Shown here: piece by piece, positions 17,463-26,415 of the stretch
Position numbering within the stretch: position 1 is the stretch's first letter
How the letters are laid out: the number at the start of each line of letters is the position of its first letter
Assembly: GCF_029892565.1 (NCBI RefSeq)
Contig: NZ_JARXVH010000002.1
Span: forward strand, 1-64,000
Reading direction: 5' to 3'
From: Streptomyces pseudovenezuelae
GTDB taxonomy: Bacteria > Actinomycetota > Actinomycetes > Streptomycetales > Streptomycetaceae
DNA: 64,000 bases
Position numbers and translations under genes: made by a program
Notes under the pieces: generated by a model
Told to the model about the DNA's origin: nothing
The model's database searches: none
Seen by the model: only the letters and a program-made list of their open reading frames with translations

Positions 17463-18284
17463 GTGCCGGTGGCAGGCGGATATCTGCGATACGTGGCGCT
17501 GGGCGACAGCCAGACCGAGGGGCTCGGCGACGGCGACGACGTCCACGGCCTGCGCGGCTGTGCCGACCGGTTCGCGGAGCTGCTCGTGGTGGACAACCCG
17601 GAGGTGCGGTACGCCAATCTCGCCGTGCGCGGAAGCCTCGCCGGGCAGGTGCACGCCCAGCAGCTCGCGCCCGCCCTCGCGATGAAACCCGACCTGGCCA
17701 CCGTCGTCGCCGGCGTCAACGACCTGCTGCGGCCCGGCTTCGACGCCGACGAGGTGGCCGGCCACCTGGAGGCGATGTTCGCCGCTCTCACCGAACAGGG
17801 CGCTCGCGTCGCGACGGTCACGTTTCCCGACATCGCCCGCATCACGCCGCTGGCCCGCCCGCTCGCACCCCGGATCACCGCCCTCAACGACCGCATCCGG
17901 CAGGCGGCCCGCCGCCACGGCGTGGCGGTCGCCGAGACCGGCCTCCACCCGGTGCTGACCGACCCCCGCCTGTGGAGTCCCGACCGCCTGCACGCCAGCC
18001 CGCTCGGCCACGCCCGAATCGCCGCGGCGGTCGCCGACGCGATCCGCCTACCGGGCAGCGACGACAGCTGGACGCACCCTCTGCCCGCCACCTCTCACGC
18101 CCCCTCCCGACTGCGCACCGTCGGCGCCGAGCTGTGCTGGGTCGGCTCCTTCCTGGGCCCCTGGCTCGCCCGCCGCATCCGGGGCCGGTCCTCCGGGGAC
18201 GGCCGCGAGGCCAAGCGCCCCGAGTTGCTCCCGGCCGGCCCGCTGGCAGCCGGACGCCTGAGGGGGCCCACGGAGGCGCAATAG
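17463..18284 (+). CDS. SGNH/GDSL-type esterase or lipase
   Basis: A 273-residue hydrolase with the SGNH blocks: GDSQTEG (nucleophile Ser16), NLAVRG (block II Gly), GVNDLL (block III Asn) and DRLHASPLGH (catalytic Asp and His). No signal peptide is apparent, so it should be cytoplasmic. Residues 210-273 are an extra basic, Pro-rich tail. GTG 17463 follows AAGGGGG at 17451-17457. A TATAGT at 17382-17387 in the AT-rich upstream region is a plausible -10 element. Substrate unknown. Confidence 0.88.
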   Translation: MPVAGGYLRYVALGDSQTEGLGDGDDVHGLRGCADRFAELLVVDNPEVRYANLAVRGSLAGQVHAQQLAPALAMKPDLATVVAGVNDLLRPGFDADEVAGHLEAMFAALTEQGARVATVTFPDIARITPLARPLAPRITALNDRIRQAARRHGVAVAETGLHPVLTDPRLWSPDRLHASPLGHARIAAAVADAIRLPGSDDSWTHPLPATSHAPSRLRTVGAELCWVGSFLGPWLARRIRGRSSGDGREAKRPELLPAGPLAAGRLRGPTEAQ

Positions 18285-18299
18285 CCATCCCCTTGACTA

Positions 18300-18316
18300 A
18301 TCAACACGGTGTTAAT
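18300..18316 (+). promoter_or_regulatory. PadR operator candidate (near-palindrome around AACAC-G-GTGTT)
   Basis: ATCAACAC and GTGTTAAT flank a central G at 18300-18316; 7 of 8 positions pair. The site lies 9 bp before the PadR start and just downstream of TTGACT at 18293-18298, fitting autorepression. ATACAC/GTGTAT-like dyads are typical of PadR targets. Confidence 0.55.
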
Positions 18317-18324
18317 TTGGGGGA

Positions 18325-18900
18325 ATGGCTCTGCGCAACGCGGTGATGGCCGCTCTTCTGGAGGGCGAGGCGTCCGGGTACGACCTCGCGAAGGGCTTCG
18401 AGGCCTCGGTCGCCAACTTCTGGATGGCCACCCCCCAACAGCTCTACCGGGAGCTGGAGCGCATGGAGAACGACGGTCTCGTCTCCGCACGGGTCGTCCA
18501 GCAGGAGCGCCGCCCGAACAAGCGCCTCTTCTCCCTCACCGAGGCCGGCCTCGACGTCCTCCGCGAGTACGTCGCCGAGACCCCCGCCAAGCCCATGGCC
18601 ATCAGGGACGAGCTGATGGTCAAGGTCCAGTGCGTCGACATCGGCGACGCCGAGGCCGTACGGTCCGGCATCGTCGCGCGCATGGAACGCGCCACCGCCA
18701 AGCTCGCCCGCTACGAGCGTCTACGGGAACGTCTGCTCGACGGGCGTAGCGAGGATGAGTACCTGACCACCGCGGAGCGCGTCGGCCCCTACCTCACCTT
18801 GCTCGGTGGCATCGGCCTGGAGCAGGGCAACCTCCAGTGGGGGGAATCCGTGCTGCGGAAGCTGGACCAGCGTGCGGCGAAGTCGCTGCCGGCCGACTGA
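18325..18900 (+). CDS. PadR-family transcriptional regulator
   Basis: A 191-residue regulator with a PadR winged helix in residues 1-80 (LLEGEASGYDLAKGFEAS, QLYRELERMENDGLV, RPNKRLFSLTEAG) and a coiled C-terminal dimerisation part (residues 100-190). ATG 18325 directly follows GGGGGA. The dyad just upstream points to autoregulation. The gene has no partner on its strand; the GDSL gene 40 bp upstream runs the same way. Confidence 0.9.
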   Translation: MALRNAVMAALLEGEASGYDLAKGFEASVANFWMATPQQLYRELERMENDGLVSARVVQQERRPNKRLFSLTEAGLDVLREYVAETPAKPMAIRDELMVKVQCVDIGDAEAVRSGIVARMERATAKLARYERLRERLLDGRSEDEYLTTAERVGPYLTLLGGIGLEQGNLQWGESVLRKLDQRAAKSLPAD

Positions 18901-18922
18901 CTGAGAATGTTGTTCTCGCACC

Positions 18923-18956
18923 CTGATGTCGGCCCAGTGCCTTCGGCCGACATCAG
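18923..18956. terminator. Hairpin terminator between convergent genes
   Basis: CTGATGTCGGCC (18923-18934) pairs perfectly with GGCCGACATCAG (18945-18956) across a 10-base loop. The right arm overlaps the stop codon of the TetR gene on the other strand. Serves the convergent PadR and TetR genes. Confidence 0.75.
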
Positions 18957-19600
18957 CTGAGCGTGAACCCATTGGCGCAGAAGTCCCAGATCTCCTCCGC
19001 GGTGAGCGGGTGGGACTCTTCCTGGCCGCTGGACCGGGCGTTGAACATGACGGTCTGCATGGTCAGCGCGGCCACCCGGCGGGCCTCGAAGCCCGAGCGC
19101 AGCAGGTCGGCCTCTTCGAGGTCCGTCAGCAGTTCGGTGAACAGCGCGAGCAGCGGTGCGTTCGCGACCCGCATCTCCGCCGGGTGCGAGACCAGCAGGC
19201 GCAGTGCGAAGTCGGTGAACAGTGGACGCTGCTTGCCGGAGGTGTCGGGACGCGAACTCTCGAACAGCTCCTGGACGACGACCCTGAGCCGGTCCAGCGG
19301 GCTTGACTCCTCGGCGGCGATCGCGCGAAGACGGTCCGCGGACTTGCCCATCGCGTCCTCGAACAGCGCGAGCAGCAACTCGTGTTTGCCGTCGAAGTGC
19401 TGATAGAAGCTCCGCAACGACTGGCGCGACCGGTCGACGACCTCCTGCACGGTGAAGTCCGTCGTGCCCTTCTCCGCCGTGATCTCCTGCGCCGCGTCGA
19501 GGAACCGCTCGACCCTCTGCTCGGCCCGGCGTTTCGCCGCCTGGGTGGAACGCTCGACCGCGCGCTGCTTCCAGGCCGGTTCCTCGCTGGGGATGCTCAC
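18953..19600 (-). CDS. TetR-family transcriptional regulator
   Basis: A 215-residue regulator with a helix-turn-helix at about residues 30-70 (TVQEVVDRSRQSLRSFYQHF) after a basic Arg-rich lead. ATG 19600 is the start. The region upstream holds a CAGTACTG palindrome (19632-19639) and a promoter facing away from this gene but no intact divergent target gene, so its usual partner seems to be missing. Effector unknown. Confidence 0.88.
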   Translation of the reverse strand: MSIPSEEPAWKQRAVERSTQAAKRRAEQRVERFLDAAQEITAEKGTTDFTVQEVVDRSRQSLRSFYQHFDGKHELLLALFEDAMGKSADRLRAIAAEESSPLDRLRVVVQELFESSRPDTSGKQRPLFTDFALRLLVSHPAEMRVANAPLLALFTELLTDLEEADLLRSGFEARRVAALTMQTVMFNARSSGQEESHPLTAEEIWDFCANGFTLS

Positions 19601-19646
19601 GGGCGGCTTGCCTTCTGCGTCATGGGGAGAACAGTACTGAAATCCC

Positions 19647-19756
19647 TTGACAGCGCCCTGCGTCCAGGATGGATACGGCCAGGACTGTGGAGGAGACCGA
19701 TGGTTCCGCGCTGGGAGAATGAGATTTTTGACTGGGCGGCTCGGCGGCCGAGTTGA
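19647..19756 (+). other. Orphan promoter, strong RBS and an 18-codon reading frame
   Basis: TTGACA at 19647-19652 is followed 18 bp later by a weak -10 candidate (GGATAC), then a strong RBS GGAGGAG (19689-19695) and ATG 19700, which opens only 18 codons (MVPRWENEIFDWAARRPS) before TGA at 19754-19756. It ends exactly against the 3' end of the XRE gene. It looks like the start of a lost gene, or a leader peptide; I cannot tell which. Confidence 0.35.
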
Positions 19757-20596
19757 CTAGCCGACCAGGCTCTGGGTGCCGAGGACGCCGAGCAGAGTGA
19801 GCTTCTCCGCGTCCTCGGTGCCGGGTTCCGCTGTGTAGATCATCAGGTGCAGGTCGTTGCCCGAGACGTTGAGGATGTCGCAGTCGAGGATGAGGGCGCC
19901 CACCTGAGGATGGTCGACGATCTTGCGGGAGCCCTCGTTGCGGGCGACGGCGCCCGACTCCCACAGCTCGGCGAAGCGGGCGCTGTTGGTGCGCAACTCC
20001 GTGATCAGGCGCCGTAGTTGGGGATCGGCGGGATAGCGGACGGCCGCCGCGCGCAGTTCGGAGACGATGGCGGTCCGGAAGTCCGCCCGTTCCTTCGTGG
20101 TGTGCCGGACCCGGGAGCCGGGGCCGAGGAAGTTGCGCCACACGCCGTTGCGTTCGAAGCCGCGCCAACCCGACGGGTCGCCCATCAGCGCCGCGTACAT
20201 GGGGTTGGCGAGCATCAGCGTCCAGGCCGCGTCGTAGACGCCGACCGGGGTGTTGACCAGCCGGTCCAGCAGGCGCTGGACGCTCGGGGTGATGTACGCG
20301 GGGACCGTCTCCGGGCCAGGCGGCACGAGGCCGGCCAGCCGGAACAGGAACGCGCGCTCGTCCGCCGACAGCCGTAGTGCGCGGGCGAACGCCTCGACGA
20401 CCTGCGCCGACGGGTTGGTCGACCGGCCCTGTTCCAGGCGCGTGATGTAGTCGGCCGAGATGCCCGCCAGCAGGGCCAGCTCCTCGCGCCGGAGCCCGGC
20501 CGCGCGCCGGTGTCCGCCGGCGGGCAGCCCGGCGGACTCGGGGGAGACCCGGTCGCGCCAGCGGCGTAGTGCCTGCCCCAGTTCCGTCGCCGTCAT
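19757..20596 (-). CDS. XRE-type regulator with MmyB-like ligand-binding domain
   Basis: A 279-residue regulator: helix-turn-helix at about residues 25-80 (GLRREELALLAGISADYITRLEQG) and a PAS-like MmyB domain from about residue 100 (VYDAAWTLMLANPMYAALMGD and later VRHTTKERADFRTAIV). Proteins of this kind in Streptomyces usually control a divergently transcribed short-chain dehydrogenase, as here (gap of 103 bp to the SDR at 20700). MmyB domains are thought to bind fatty-acid-like ligands. Confidence 0.9.
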   Translation of the reverse strand: MTATELGQALRRWRDRVSPESAGLPAGGHRRAAGLRREELALLAGISADYITRLEQGRSTNPSAQVVEAFARALRLSADERAFLFRLAGLVPPGPETVPAYITPSVQRLLDRLVNTPVGVYDAAWTLMLANPMYAALMGDPSGWRGFERNGVWRNFLGPGSRVRHTTKERADFRTAIVSELRAAAVRYPADPQLRRLITELRTNSARFAELWESGAVARNEGSRKIVDHPQVGALILDCDILNVSGNDLHLMIYTAEPGTEDAEKLTLLGVLGTQSLVG

Positions 20597-20699
20597 GCCG
20601 TCCAGTGAACACCGTCCGCCGGGCCTGTGCCTGGTACCCGCAGTCCCAGGAAGCAGGTACGTCTGGCTGACCGCGCCGCCACGTCGCACGCTGGAGGAC

Positions 20700-21407
20700 A
20701 TGACGACAACACTCATCACCGGAGCGAACAAGGGCCTCGGCTTCGAGGCCGCCCGCCAACTGATCGCCGCGGGTCACACCGTGTACATCGGCAGCCGGGA
20801 CGCTGCGCGGGGGCGCCGGGCCGCCGAGCAGGCGGGCGCGCGGTTCGTCCAGCTCGACGTCACGGACGACGACTCCGTCGAGGCAGCCGCCAAGGCCGTC
20901 GAGGCGGACGGCGGGCTCGACGTCCTGATCAACAACGCCGGCATCGAGGGGCGCGGCGAGAACAACACGATCATCGGTCCGGCCGACGTCACCGCCGACC
21001 AGATGCGGACGCTGTTCGAGACGAACGTCTTCGGCCTCGTACGCGTCACGCGCGCGTTCCTGCCGCTGCTGCGCCGCTCGGCCGCGCCCGTCGTGGTCAA
21101 CCTGAGCAGCGGTCTGGCCTCCATCTCGACACTCGCCGACCCGGAGTCGCCCGCGGCCTTCTACCTGGGCGTCGCCTACCCGTCGTCCAAGGCCGCGGTC
21201 AACATGATCACCGTGCAGTACGCGAAGGCGTTCCCGGAGATCCGGATCAACGCCGTGGAGCCCGGTTTCACGAAGACCGACCTCAACGGCAACACGGGGA
21301 CACAGACGGTCGAGCAGGGCGCCGAGATCATCGTGCGCATGGCCCAGGTGGGTCCGGACGGTCCGACCGGCGGCTACTTCGACGCCAAGGGCTCGCTCCC
21401 CTGGTGA
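20700..21407 (+). CDS. Short-chain dehydrogenase/reductase
   Basis: A 235-residue classical SDR. The NADP(H)-binding TGANKGLG is at residues 7-14, NNAG near residue 80, the catalytic Ser in LSSGL, and Tyr160-x-x-x-Lys164 in AYPSSK. GGAGGA lies just before ATG 20700. It diverges from the XRE/MmyB regulator, its probable controller. Substrate unknown. Confidence 0.92.
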   Translation: MTTTLITGANKGLGFEAARQLIAAGHTVYIGSRDAARGRRAAEQAGARFVQLDVTDDDSVEAAAKAVEADGGLDVLINNAGIEGRGENNTIIGPADVTADQMRTLFETNVFGLVRVTRAFLPLLRRSAAPVVVNLSSGLASISTLADPESPAAFYLGVAYPSSKAAVNMITVQYAKAFPEIRINAVEPGFTKTDLNGNTGTQTVEQGAEIIVRMAQVGPDGPTGGYFDAKGSLPW

Positions 21408-21523
21408 GTGCCCTGGCCGAAACAACAGTCGGATCTGTTCGACCGTAATCGGTTCCGGTCGACTACGGTCGGGTTCCGACGGGTGGGCACCGGCCGCCCG
21501 TAGCAGCGCAGAAAGCCGAGGTC

Positions 21524-22759
21524 ATGGCCGTGGACATCGCCGCCCTGCGGGACCACTTCCCGTCCCTCGACCACGGCCTCGCCTTCTTCGACGGACCGGG
21601 CGGCACCCAGACGCCCCGCCCGGTCGCCGCCGCCGTCGCGGAGACCCTCACCGGGCCCCTCTCCAACCGGGGCGCCGTGAGTTCGTCCGAGCGGAACGCC
21701 GAGCGGGCGGTCACGGAGTTCCGGGCCGCCTACGCCGACCTGCTGGGCGTACCGGCGAACGGCGTCGTCCACGGGCGCAGCGCCACCCAGCTCACGTACG
21801 ACTTCTCCCGGCATCTGGCCAAGGACTGGCGGGTCGGCGACGAGATCGTCGTCAGCCGCCTCGACCACGACGCCAACGTCCGGCCCTGGATCCAGGCGGC
21901 CGACCACACCGGGGTGACGGTCCGCTGGATCGACATCGACCCCGAGACCACGGAACTCGACCTCGGCTCCTTCGAGCGGGTGCTCTCGGAGCGGACCAGA
22001 CTCGTCGCGGTCACGGCGGCCTCCAACGTCCTGGGCACCAAGCCGCCGCTGCGCACGATCGCCGACCTGGCGCACGGCGTCGGCGCGCTGGTGTACGTGG
22101 ACGGGGTGCACTACGCGGCGCACAGCCAGGTCGACGTGCCCGCGCTGGGGGCGGACCTGTTCGTGTGCTCGCCGTACAAGTTCCTCGGCCCGCACTGCGG
22201 GGTGCTCGCGGCGGCCCCCGAACTGCTGGAGACCATCGAACCGGACAAGCTGCTGCCGTCCACGAACACGGTGCCGGAGCGCTTCGAATTCGGCACGCTG
22301 CCCTACGAGATGCTGGCCGGTGCCACCGCCGCGGTGGACTTCCTCGCCGGCATCGCCCCCGGCGCGGGGGTGTCGCGGAAGGAGCGGCTGACGGCGTCGC
22401 TGCGCTCCCTCCACGAGCACGAGGCCGGGCTGCGCGCCCGGATCGAGGACGGGCTGCGGTCCCTGGGGGCGGCCGTCACCGTGCACTCAAAGGCGGCCGA
22501 CCGCACCCCGACTCTCTTGATGGGTCTGGAAGGCCGTGACGCGCGCGATGCGCAGGAGCATCTGGCGGCCCTCAAGGTCGTGGCTCCGGCGGGGTCGTTC
22601 TACGCGTACGAGCCTTTCGCCGCTCTGAAGTTGGAGAACCCCTCGCTCCGGGTGGGCCTCGCGCCCTACAACAATGCGGAGGACGTGGACCGGCTCATCT
22701 CTGGTATGGCGTCGTTCCTTCAGGCGCCGTTGCGCCGCAGTCGCACCCGGTACGAGTAG
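21524..22759 (+). CDS. Cysteine desulfurase-like PLP enzyme (class V aminotransferase fold)
   Basis: A 411-residue PLP enzyme of the 'cysteine desulfurase-like' subfamily. The N-terminal FFDGPGGTQTPRPV and the PLP-lysine region CSPYKFLGPHCG (Lys219) are visible, as is DGVHYAAH. Lack of a clear sulfur-transfer Cys loop near the C-terminus makes true desulfurase activity uncertain; related members are lyases or epimerases. Its 3' end overlaps the convergent GntR gene by 40 bp. Confidence 0.85.
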   Translation: MAVDIAALRDHFPSLDHGLAFFDGPGGTQTPRPVAAAVAETLTGPLSNRGAVSSSERNAERAVTEFRAAYADLLGVPANGVVHGRSATQLTYDFSRHLAKDWRVGDEIVVSRLDHDANVRPWIQAADHTGVTVRWIDIDPETTELDLGSFERVLSERTRLVAVTAASNVLGTKPPLRTIADLAHGVGALVYVDGVHYAAHSQVDVPALGADLFVCSPYKFLGPHCGVLAAAPELLETIEPDKLLPSTNTVPERFEFGTLPYEMLAGATAAVDFLAGIAPGAGVSRKERLTASLRSLHEHEAGLRARIEDGLRSLGAAVTVHSKAADRTPTLLMGLEGRDARDAQEHLAALKVVAPAGSFYAYEPFAALKLENPSLRVGLAPYNNAEDVDRLISGMASFLQAPLRRSRTRYE

Positions 22760-23466
22760 TGCTCGGGCAGGAAGTGGCTGATGGCCAGTTCGACGGCCTG
22801 CCCGGCGGCTGACTGGTAGACGCGGTCGATGCGCAGGAGCGGTCGGCCCGGTTCGCAGCCCAGGTGTCCGGCGACCTCCGGCGTGGCCCCGGCGACCGTG
22901 ATGCTCTGCTCGGCCTCGGCGATCGGCTCGGGCAGTCGCTGGTCGAGCAGTCCGATGACCGTGAAGGCGTTCGGCGAACCGGGCGAGGTCAGTTCCGGCA
23001 CCGAATCCAGCAAACGGCCGACGGCGGGCGGCAGCCAGACGGAGGTGTGGCAGAACGCCACGTCGTCGTGGAGCCGCAGGAAGGACAGCTTGTGCACCCG
23101 GTCGGTGTTCAGGCCGAGTCGGCCCGCCGCGTCGACGTCGACCCGCGCGTGCAGGGGAGCGACGACGTCCATGCGGGTGTCGATGGACAGCCCCATCAGG
23201 TCGTCCACCGAGCCGAACTGGCGCAGATACTGCTCCTCGCGGGGCATCGCGAACGTCCCGCGCCCCGGCACCCGGTGGACCAGCCCCTCGGCGACCAGGT
23301 CCTGAAAGGCCCGGCGCACGGTCTGCCGGCTCACCTCGTACCGCTCGGCCAGTTCGGCCTCCGTGGGCAGCCGGACCCCGTCGGGGAAGTCGTGGCGCAG
23401 GATCGCCGTCCGCAGCTCGCGCGCGAGTCTGAGATACGTGCTCTCCCGCTGCGGCCGCTCAGCCAT
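22720..23466 (-). CDS. GntR-family (HutC-type) transcriptional regulator
   Basis: A 248-residue regulator: winged helix in residues 10-75 (LPTEAELAERYEVSRQTVRR) and a UTRA ligand-binding domain from about residue 95. It is the last gene of the CoA-transferase/dehydrogenase operon, starting 8 bp inside the dehydrogenase gene. It also runs 40 bp into the convergent cysteine-desulfurase-like gene, an unusual antisense 3' overlap. It presumably controls the operon. Confidence 0.9.
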   Translation of the reverse strand: MAERPQRESTYLRLARELRTAILRHDFPDGVRLPTEAELAERYEVSRQTVRRAFQDLVAEGLVHRVPGRGTFAMPREEQYLRQFGSVDDLMGLSIDTRMDVVAPLHARVDVDAAGRLGLNTDRVHKLSFLRLHDDVAFCHTSVWLPPAVGRLLDSVPELTSPGSPNAFTVIGLLDQRLPEPIAEAEQSITVAGATPEVAGHLGCEPGRPLLRIDRVYQSAAGQAVELAISHFLPEHYSYRVRLRRNGA

Positions 23467-24625
23467 CGAGCCCGCCCCGCGCCACCAACTGGGCCGCGAT
23501 CACGTTCCGTTGGATCTCGTTGGTGCCCTCGCCGACGATCATCAGCGGCGCGTCCCGGAAGTACCGTTCGACGTCGAACTCGGTGGAGTAGCCGTAACCC
23601 CCGTGGATCCGCACGGCGTTGAGCGCGATCTCCATCGCCGTCTCCGAGGCGAACAGCTTGGCCATGCCCGCCTCCATGTCCACCCGCCGCCCGGCGTCGG
23701 CCTCCCGGGCCGCGTGCAGCGTCAGTTGGCGGGCGGCCGTGAGCTTGGTCGCCATGTCGGCGAGGTAGTTGCCGATCGACTGGTGCCGCCAGATCGGCTT
23801 GCCGAACGACTCCCGCTCCTGGGCGTAGCGCAGCGAGTCCTCCAGGGCCGCGCGGCCCACGCCCAGCGCACGGGCGGCGACTTGGAGCCGTCCGGTCTCC
23901 AGACCCTTCATCATCTGGCCGAAGCCCTGGCCCTCGACGCCGCCCAACAGGGCGTCCACGGGGGCGTGGTAGTCCTCGAAGGACAGCTCGCAGCTCTCGA
24001 CACCCTTGTAGCCGAGCTTGGGCAGGTCGCGGGAGACGATCAGTCCGGGGCCGTGCTCGGCCAGCAGGACGGAGATGCCCTTGTGGCGTGGTTCGGCGGC
24101 CGGGTCGGTCTTGCACAGCAGCGCGATCAGGCCGGCGCGGCGGGAGTTGGTGATCCAGGTCTTCGCCCCGTTGACGACGTACTCATCGCCCTCGCGGCGC
24201 GCGACGGTCGTCATCGCCTGCAGATCGGAGCCGCCGCTCGGCTCGGTGAGCGCCATGGTCGCGCGGACCTCACCGGTGGCTAGCCGCGGCAGGTAGCGCC
24301 GCTTCTGCTCCTCGGTGCCGTACAGGAGAAGGAGTTTGGAGACGACGGTGTGTCCGCCCATCGCGCCCGCGAGGCTCATCCAGCCGCGCGCGAGTTCCTC
24401 GGTGACAAGGACGAAGCAGGGTGTCGAGACGGGGTTGCCGCCGAACTCCTCCGGAATCGCCAGACCGTAGACGCCGAGTTCCTTCATCCGCTCGACGAGA
24501 CGCTCCGGATAGGTGCCAGCGTGCTCCAACTCCCGCACGACGGGCTTGACTTCCCTGTCGACGAACTCGCGCACGGTCCGCACGACCAGCCGCTCGTCGT
24601 CGGACAGGATGTCCAGAACGCTCAT
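23459..24625 (-). CDS. Acyl-CoA dehydrogenase
   Basis: A 388-residue FAD-dependent acyl-CoA dehydrogenase. Signature regions are LTEPSGGSDLQAM (flavin and substrate binding) and the C-terminal GEGTNEIQR, where Glu366 is the likely catalytic base. Second gene of an operon running from the CoA-transferase (27 bp upstream) to the GntR gene (8 bp overlap). It should introduce an alpha-beta double bond into the CoA ester made by the transferase. Acyl specificity cannot be read. Confidence 0.92.
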   Translation of the reverse strand: MSVLDILSDDERLVVRTVREFVDREVKPVVRELEHAGTYPERLVERMKELGVYGLAIPEEFGGNPVSTPCFVLVTEELARGWMSLAGAMGGHTVVSKLLLLYGTEEQKRRYLPRLATGEVRATMALTEPSGGSDLQAMTTVARREGDEYVVNGAKTWITNSRRAGLIALLCKTDPAAEPRHKGISVLLAEHGPGLIVSRDLPKLGYKGVESCELSFEDYHAPVDALLGGVEGQGFGQMMKGLETGRLQVAARALGVGRAALEDSLRYAQERESFGKPIWRHQSIGNYLADMATKLTAARQLTLHAAREADAGRRVDMEAGMAKLFASETAMEIALNAVRIHGGYGYSTEFDVERYFRDAPLMIVGEGTNEIQRNVIAAQLVARGGLDG

Positions 24626-24651
24626 CGGGTGGCCCTCCAGTGCGGCGGTGG

Positions 24652-25842
24652 TCAGACGACGCCGTCGGCGCGTAGCGCCTCGATGTCGTCGTGGGTGCGG
24701 CCGAGGTCGGTGAGGATCGCTTCGGTGTGCTCGCCGATGTCCGGGACGGGATCCATGCGCGCGGGCACCCCGGCGAGGTCGGCTGGCGGCAGCAGCGCCT
24801 GCACCGTGGCGCCGGGCACCCCCACCTCCCGCCAGCGCGCGCGGCCCGACAGCACCGGATGGTCCAGGAACGCGGCGATGTCGTTGACCCCGGAAGCGGC
24901 GATGCCGATCGCCTCAAGGTCCTTGAGGAGTTCCTCGGCGTCGGAGCGGGCGAACCGTTCGGCGACGATCGCGTTGAGCTCCGCGCGGTGCGCTACGCGG
25001 TCGGGACCGGTGGCGAAGCGCGGGTTGTGCGTCAACTCCGGCCGCTGCAGGAACCGTTCGCACAGGATCGTCCACTCGCGTTCGTTCTGGATGGAGAACA
25101 GTACCTGCTTGCCGTCGGCGGTCGGGAAGGCGCCGTACGGGGCGATCGTGGCGTGCTGGGTGCCGAAGCGGGCGGGCTGGGTACCGCCGTAGCGGGTGTA
25201 GTAGGCGGGTTGGCTCACCCACTCCGCCAGCGCCTCGAACAGGGACACCTCGACAGGATGCACCCGGCCGGTGGTGGCCCGGGTGTAGAGGGCGGTGAGG
25301 ACGCCGGTGTAGGCGTACATCCCGGCGGCGATGTCGGCGACGGAGATCCCGACCCGGGCGCTCTCGTCGGGGGTGCCGGTCAGCGAGACCAGGCCGGTCT
25401 GGCACTGCACCAGCAGGTCGTACGACTTGCGGTCGGCCCACGGCCCGCTCGTGCCGTAGCCGGAGATCGTGCACGGGATCAGCCGCGGGTACCGCTCGGT
25501 GAGGGCGTCGACGCCGAGCCCGAGGCGATCGGCGGCACCCGGTGCGAGGTTCTGCACGAACACGTCCGCGCCGCCGAGGAGTTGGTGCAGGATCTCCTGG
25601 CCGCGCGGGTCCTTGACGTTCAGGGTCAGGGACTCCTTGGAGCGGTTGAGCCAGACGAAGTAACTGGAATGGCCGTGCACGGTGGTGTCGTAGCGCCGCG
25701 CGAAGTCGCCCTCACCCGGCCGCTCGATCTTGATCACGCGGGCGCCCAGGTCGGCCAGTTGGCGGGTGGTGTAGGGGGCGGCCACCGCCTGTTCCAGGCT
25801 GACCACCGTGATGCCGGACAGGGGGAGCTGCTGCACGGTCAT
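24652..25842 (-). CDS. Family III CoA-transferase (CaiB/BaiF type)
   Basis: A 396-residue CoA-transferase. The catalytic aspartate is Asp170 in GISVADIAAGMYAY, matching the Asp near 169 of formyl-CoA transferase. The start ATG 25842 follows CAGGAGGC. It is the first gene of the operon with acyl-CoA dehydrogenase and GntR, with a readable promoter upstream. It would activate an organic acid to its CoA ester using another acyl-CoA as donor. Confidence 0.92.
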   Translation of the reverse strand: MTVQQLPLSGITVVSLEQAVAAPYTTRQLADLGARVIKIERPGEGDFARRYDTTVHGHSSYFVWLNRSKESLTLNVKDPRGQEILHQLLGGADVFVQNLAPGAADRLGLGVDALTERYPRLIPCTISGYGTSGPWADRKSYDLLVQCQTGLVSLTGTPDESARVGISVADIAAGMYAYTGVLTALYTRATTGRVHPVEVSLFEALAEWVSQPAYYTRYGGTQPARFGTQHATIAPYGAFPTADGKQVLFSIQNEREWTILCERFLQRPELTHNPRFATGPDRVAHRAELNAIVAERFARSDAEELLKDLEAIGIAASGVNDIAAFLDHPVLSGRARWREVGVPGATVQALLPPADLAGVPARMDPVPDIGEHTEAILTDLGRTHDDIEALRADGVV

Positions 25843-25911
25843 GCCTCCTGGCCTGGTACGGGAAGTGCCGGCGCAGCATCTCGGCGGCGGGCGCCAGGTC
25901 CTCTGCGCAGA

Positions 25912-25941
25912 TTTGTACGGCCAAATGCGCGAGGCTGTCAA
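25912..25941 (-). promoter_or_regulatory. Sigma70-like promoter of the CoA-transferase operon
   Basis: On the minus strand TTGACA (25941-25936) and TACAAA (25917-25912) are separated by 18 bp, a near-consensus vegetative promoter about 70 bp before the CoA-transferase start. A second TTTGTAC lies at 25954-25960 (compare 25912-25918), a possible GntR half-site pair around the -35 element. Confidence 0.6.
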
Positions 25942-26035
25942 CGCTGAGACGTCTTTGTACACATCAATGCGGCACCGGAGCCCGTCGAGTGGACGAGGGC
26001 GTCCGGTGCCGCGAACAACGTGAGAAACCGTCGTG

Positions 26036-26305
26036 TCAGGACTCCCGGCTGGGATCGCACAGCACCATCACCGCACGGGCGACCAGTTCGCCCGCGCCGC
26101 CCAACTCCTGGCGGTAGCGGTCCGTGATGCCGCGTACGGTCTGCGCGAAGTCCGGGTCGGCGGCGCGGGAGTGGGCCGGGGGCGGAAGTTCCTGGGCCAT
26201 CGCGCGGCGGCGGGCCAGGAGAGCGATGATCTCGTCGTCCAGGCGCTCGATGCCGGCGAGTGGCAAGTGTGCCGTCAGGCCGGCCTCGTGGTTCGTCGTC
26301 GTCAT
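26036..26305 (-). CDS. Short AroQ-type chorismate mutase-like protein
   Basis: An 89-residue all-helical protein whose first helix has the chorismate mutase pattern (IERLDDEIIALLARRRAMAQEL). ATG 26305 follows CGGAGA. It is slightly shorter than typical single-domain enzymes, and the usual Arg/Lys substrate residues of helix 1 and 2 are only partly evident, so activity on chorismate is not assured. It stands alone, pointing away from the decayed lyase next door. Confidence 0.72.
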   Translation of the reverse strand: MTTTNHEAGLTAHLPLAGIERLDDEIIALLARRRAMAQELPPPAHSRAADPDFAQTVRGITDRYRQELGGAGELVARAVMVLCDPSRES

Positions 26306-26415
26306 GATGGATCTCCGTTGTCCCGCGAGAGCGGCGTTCCGCTCCCGTCCGTCCTCGGCCCTCATCGCAATGGGTCCTTCGACTCTTTGCCCGGGGCGGT
26401 CAGCGGCAATGCCTC

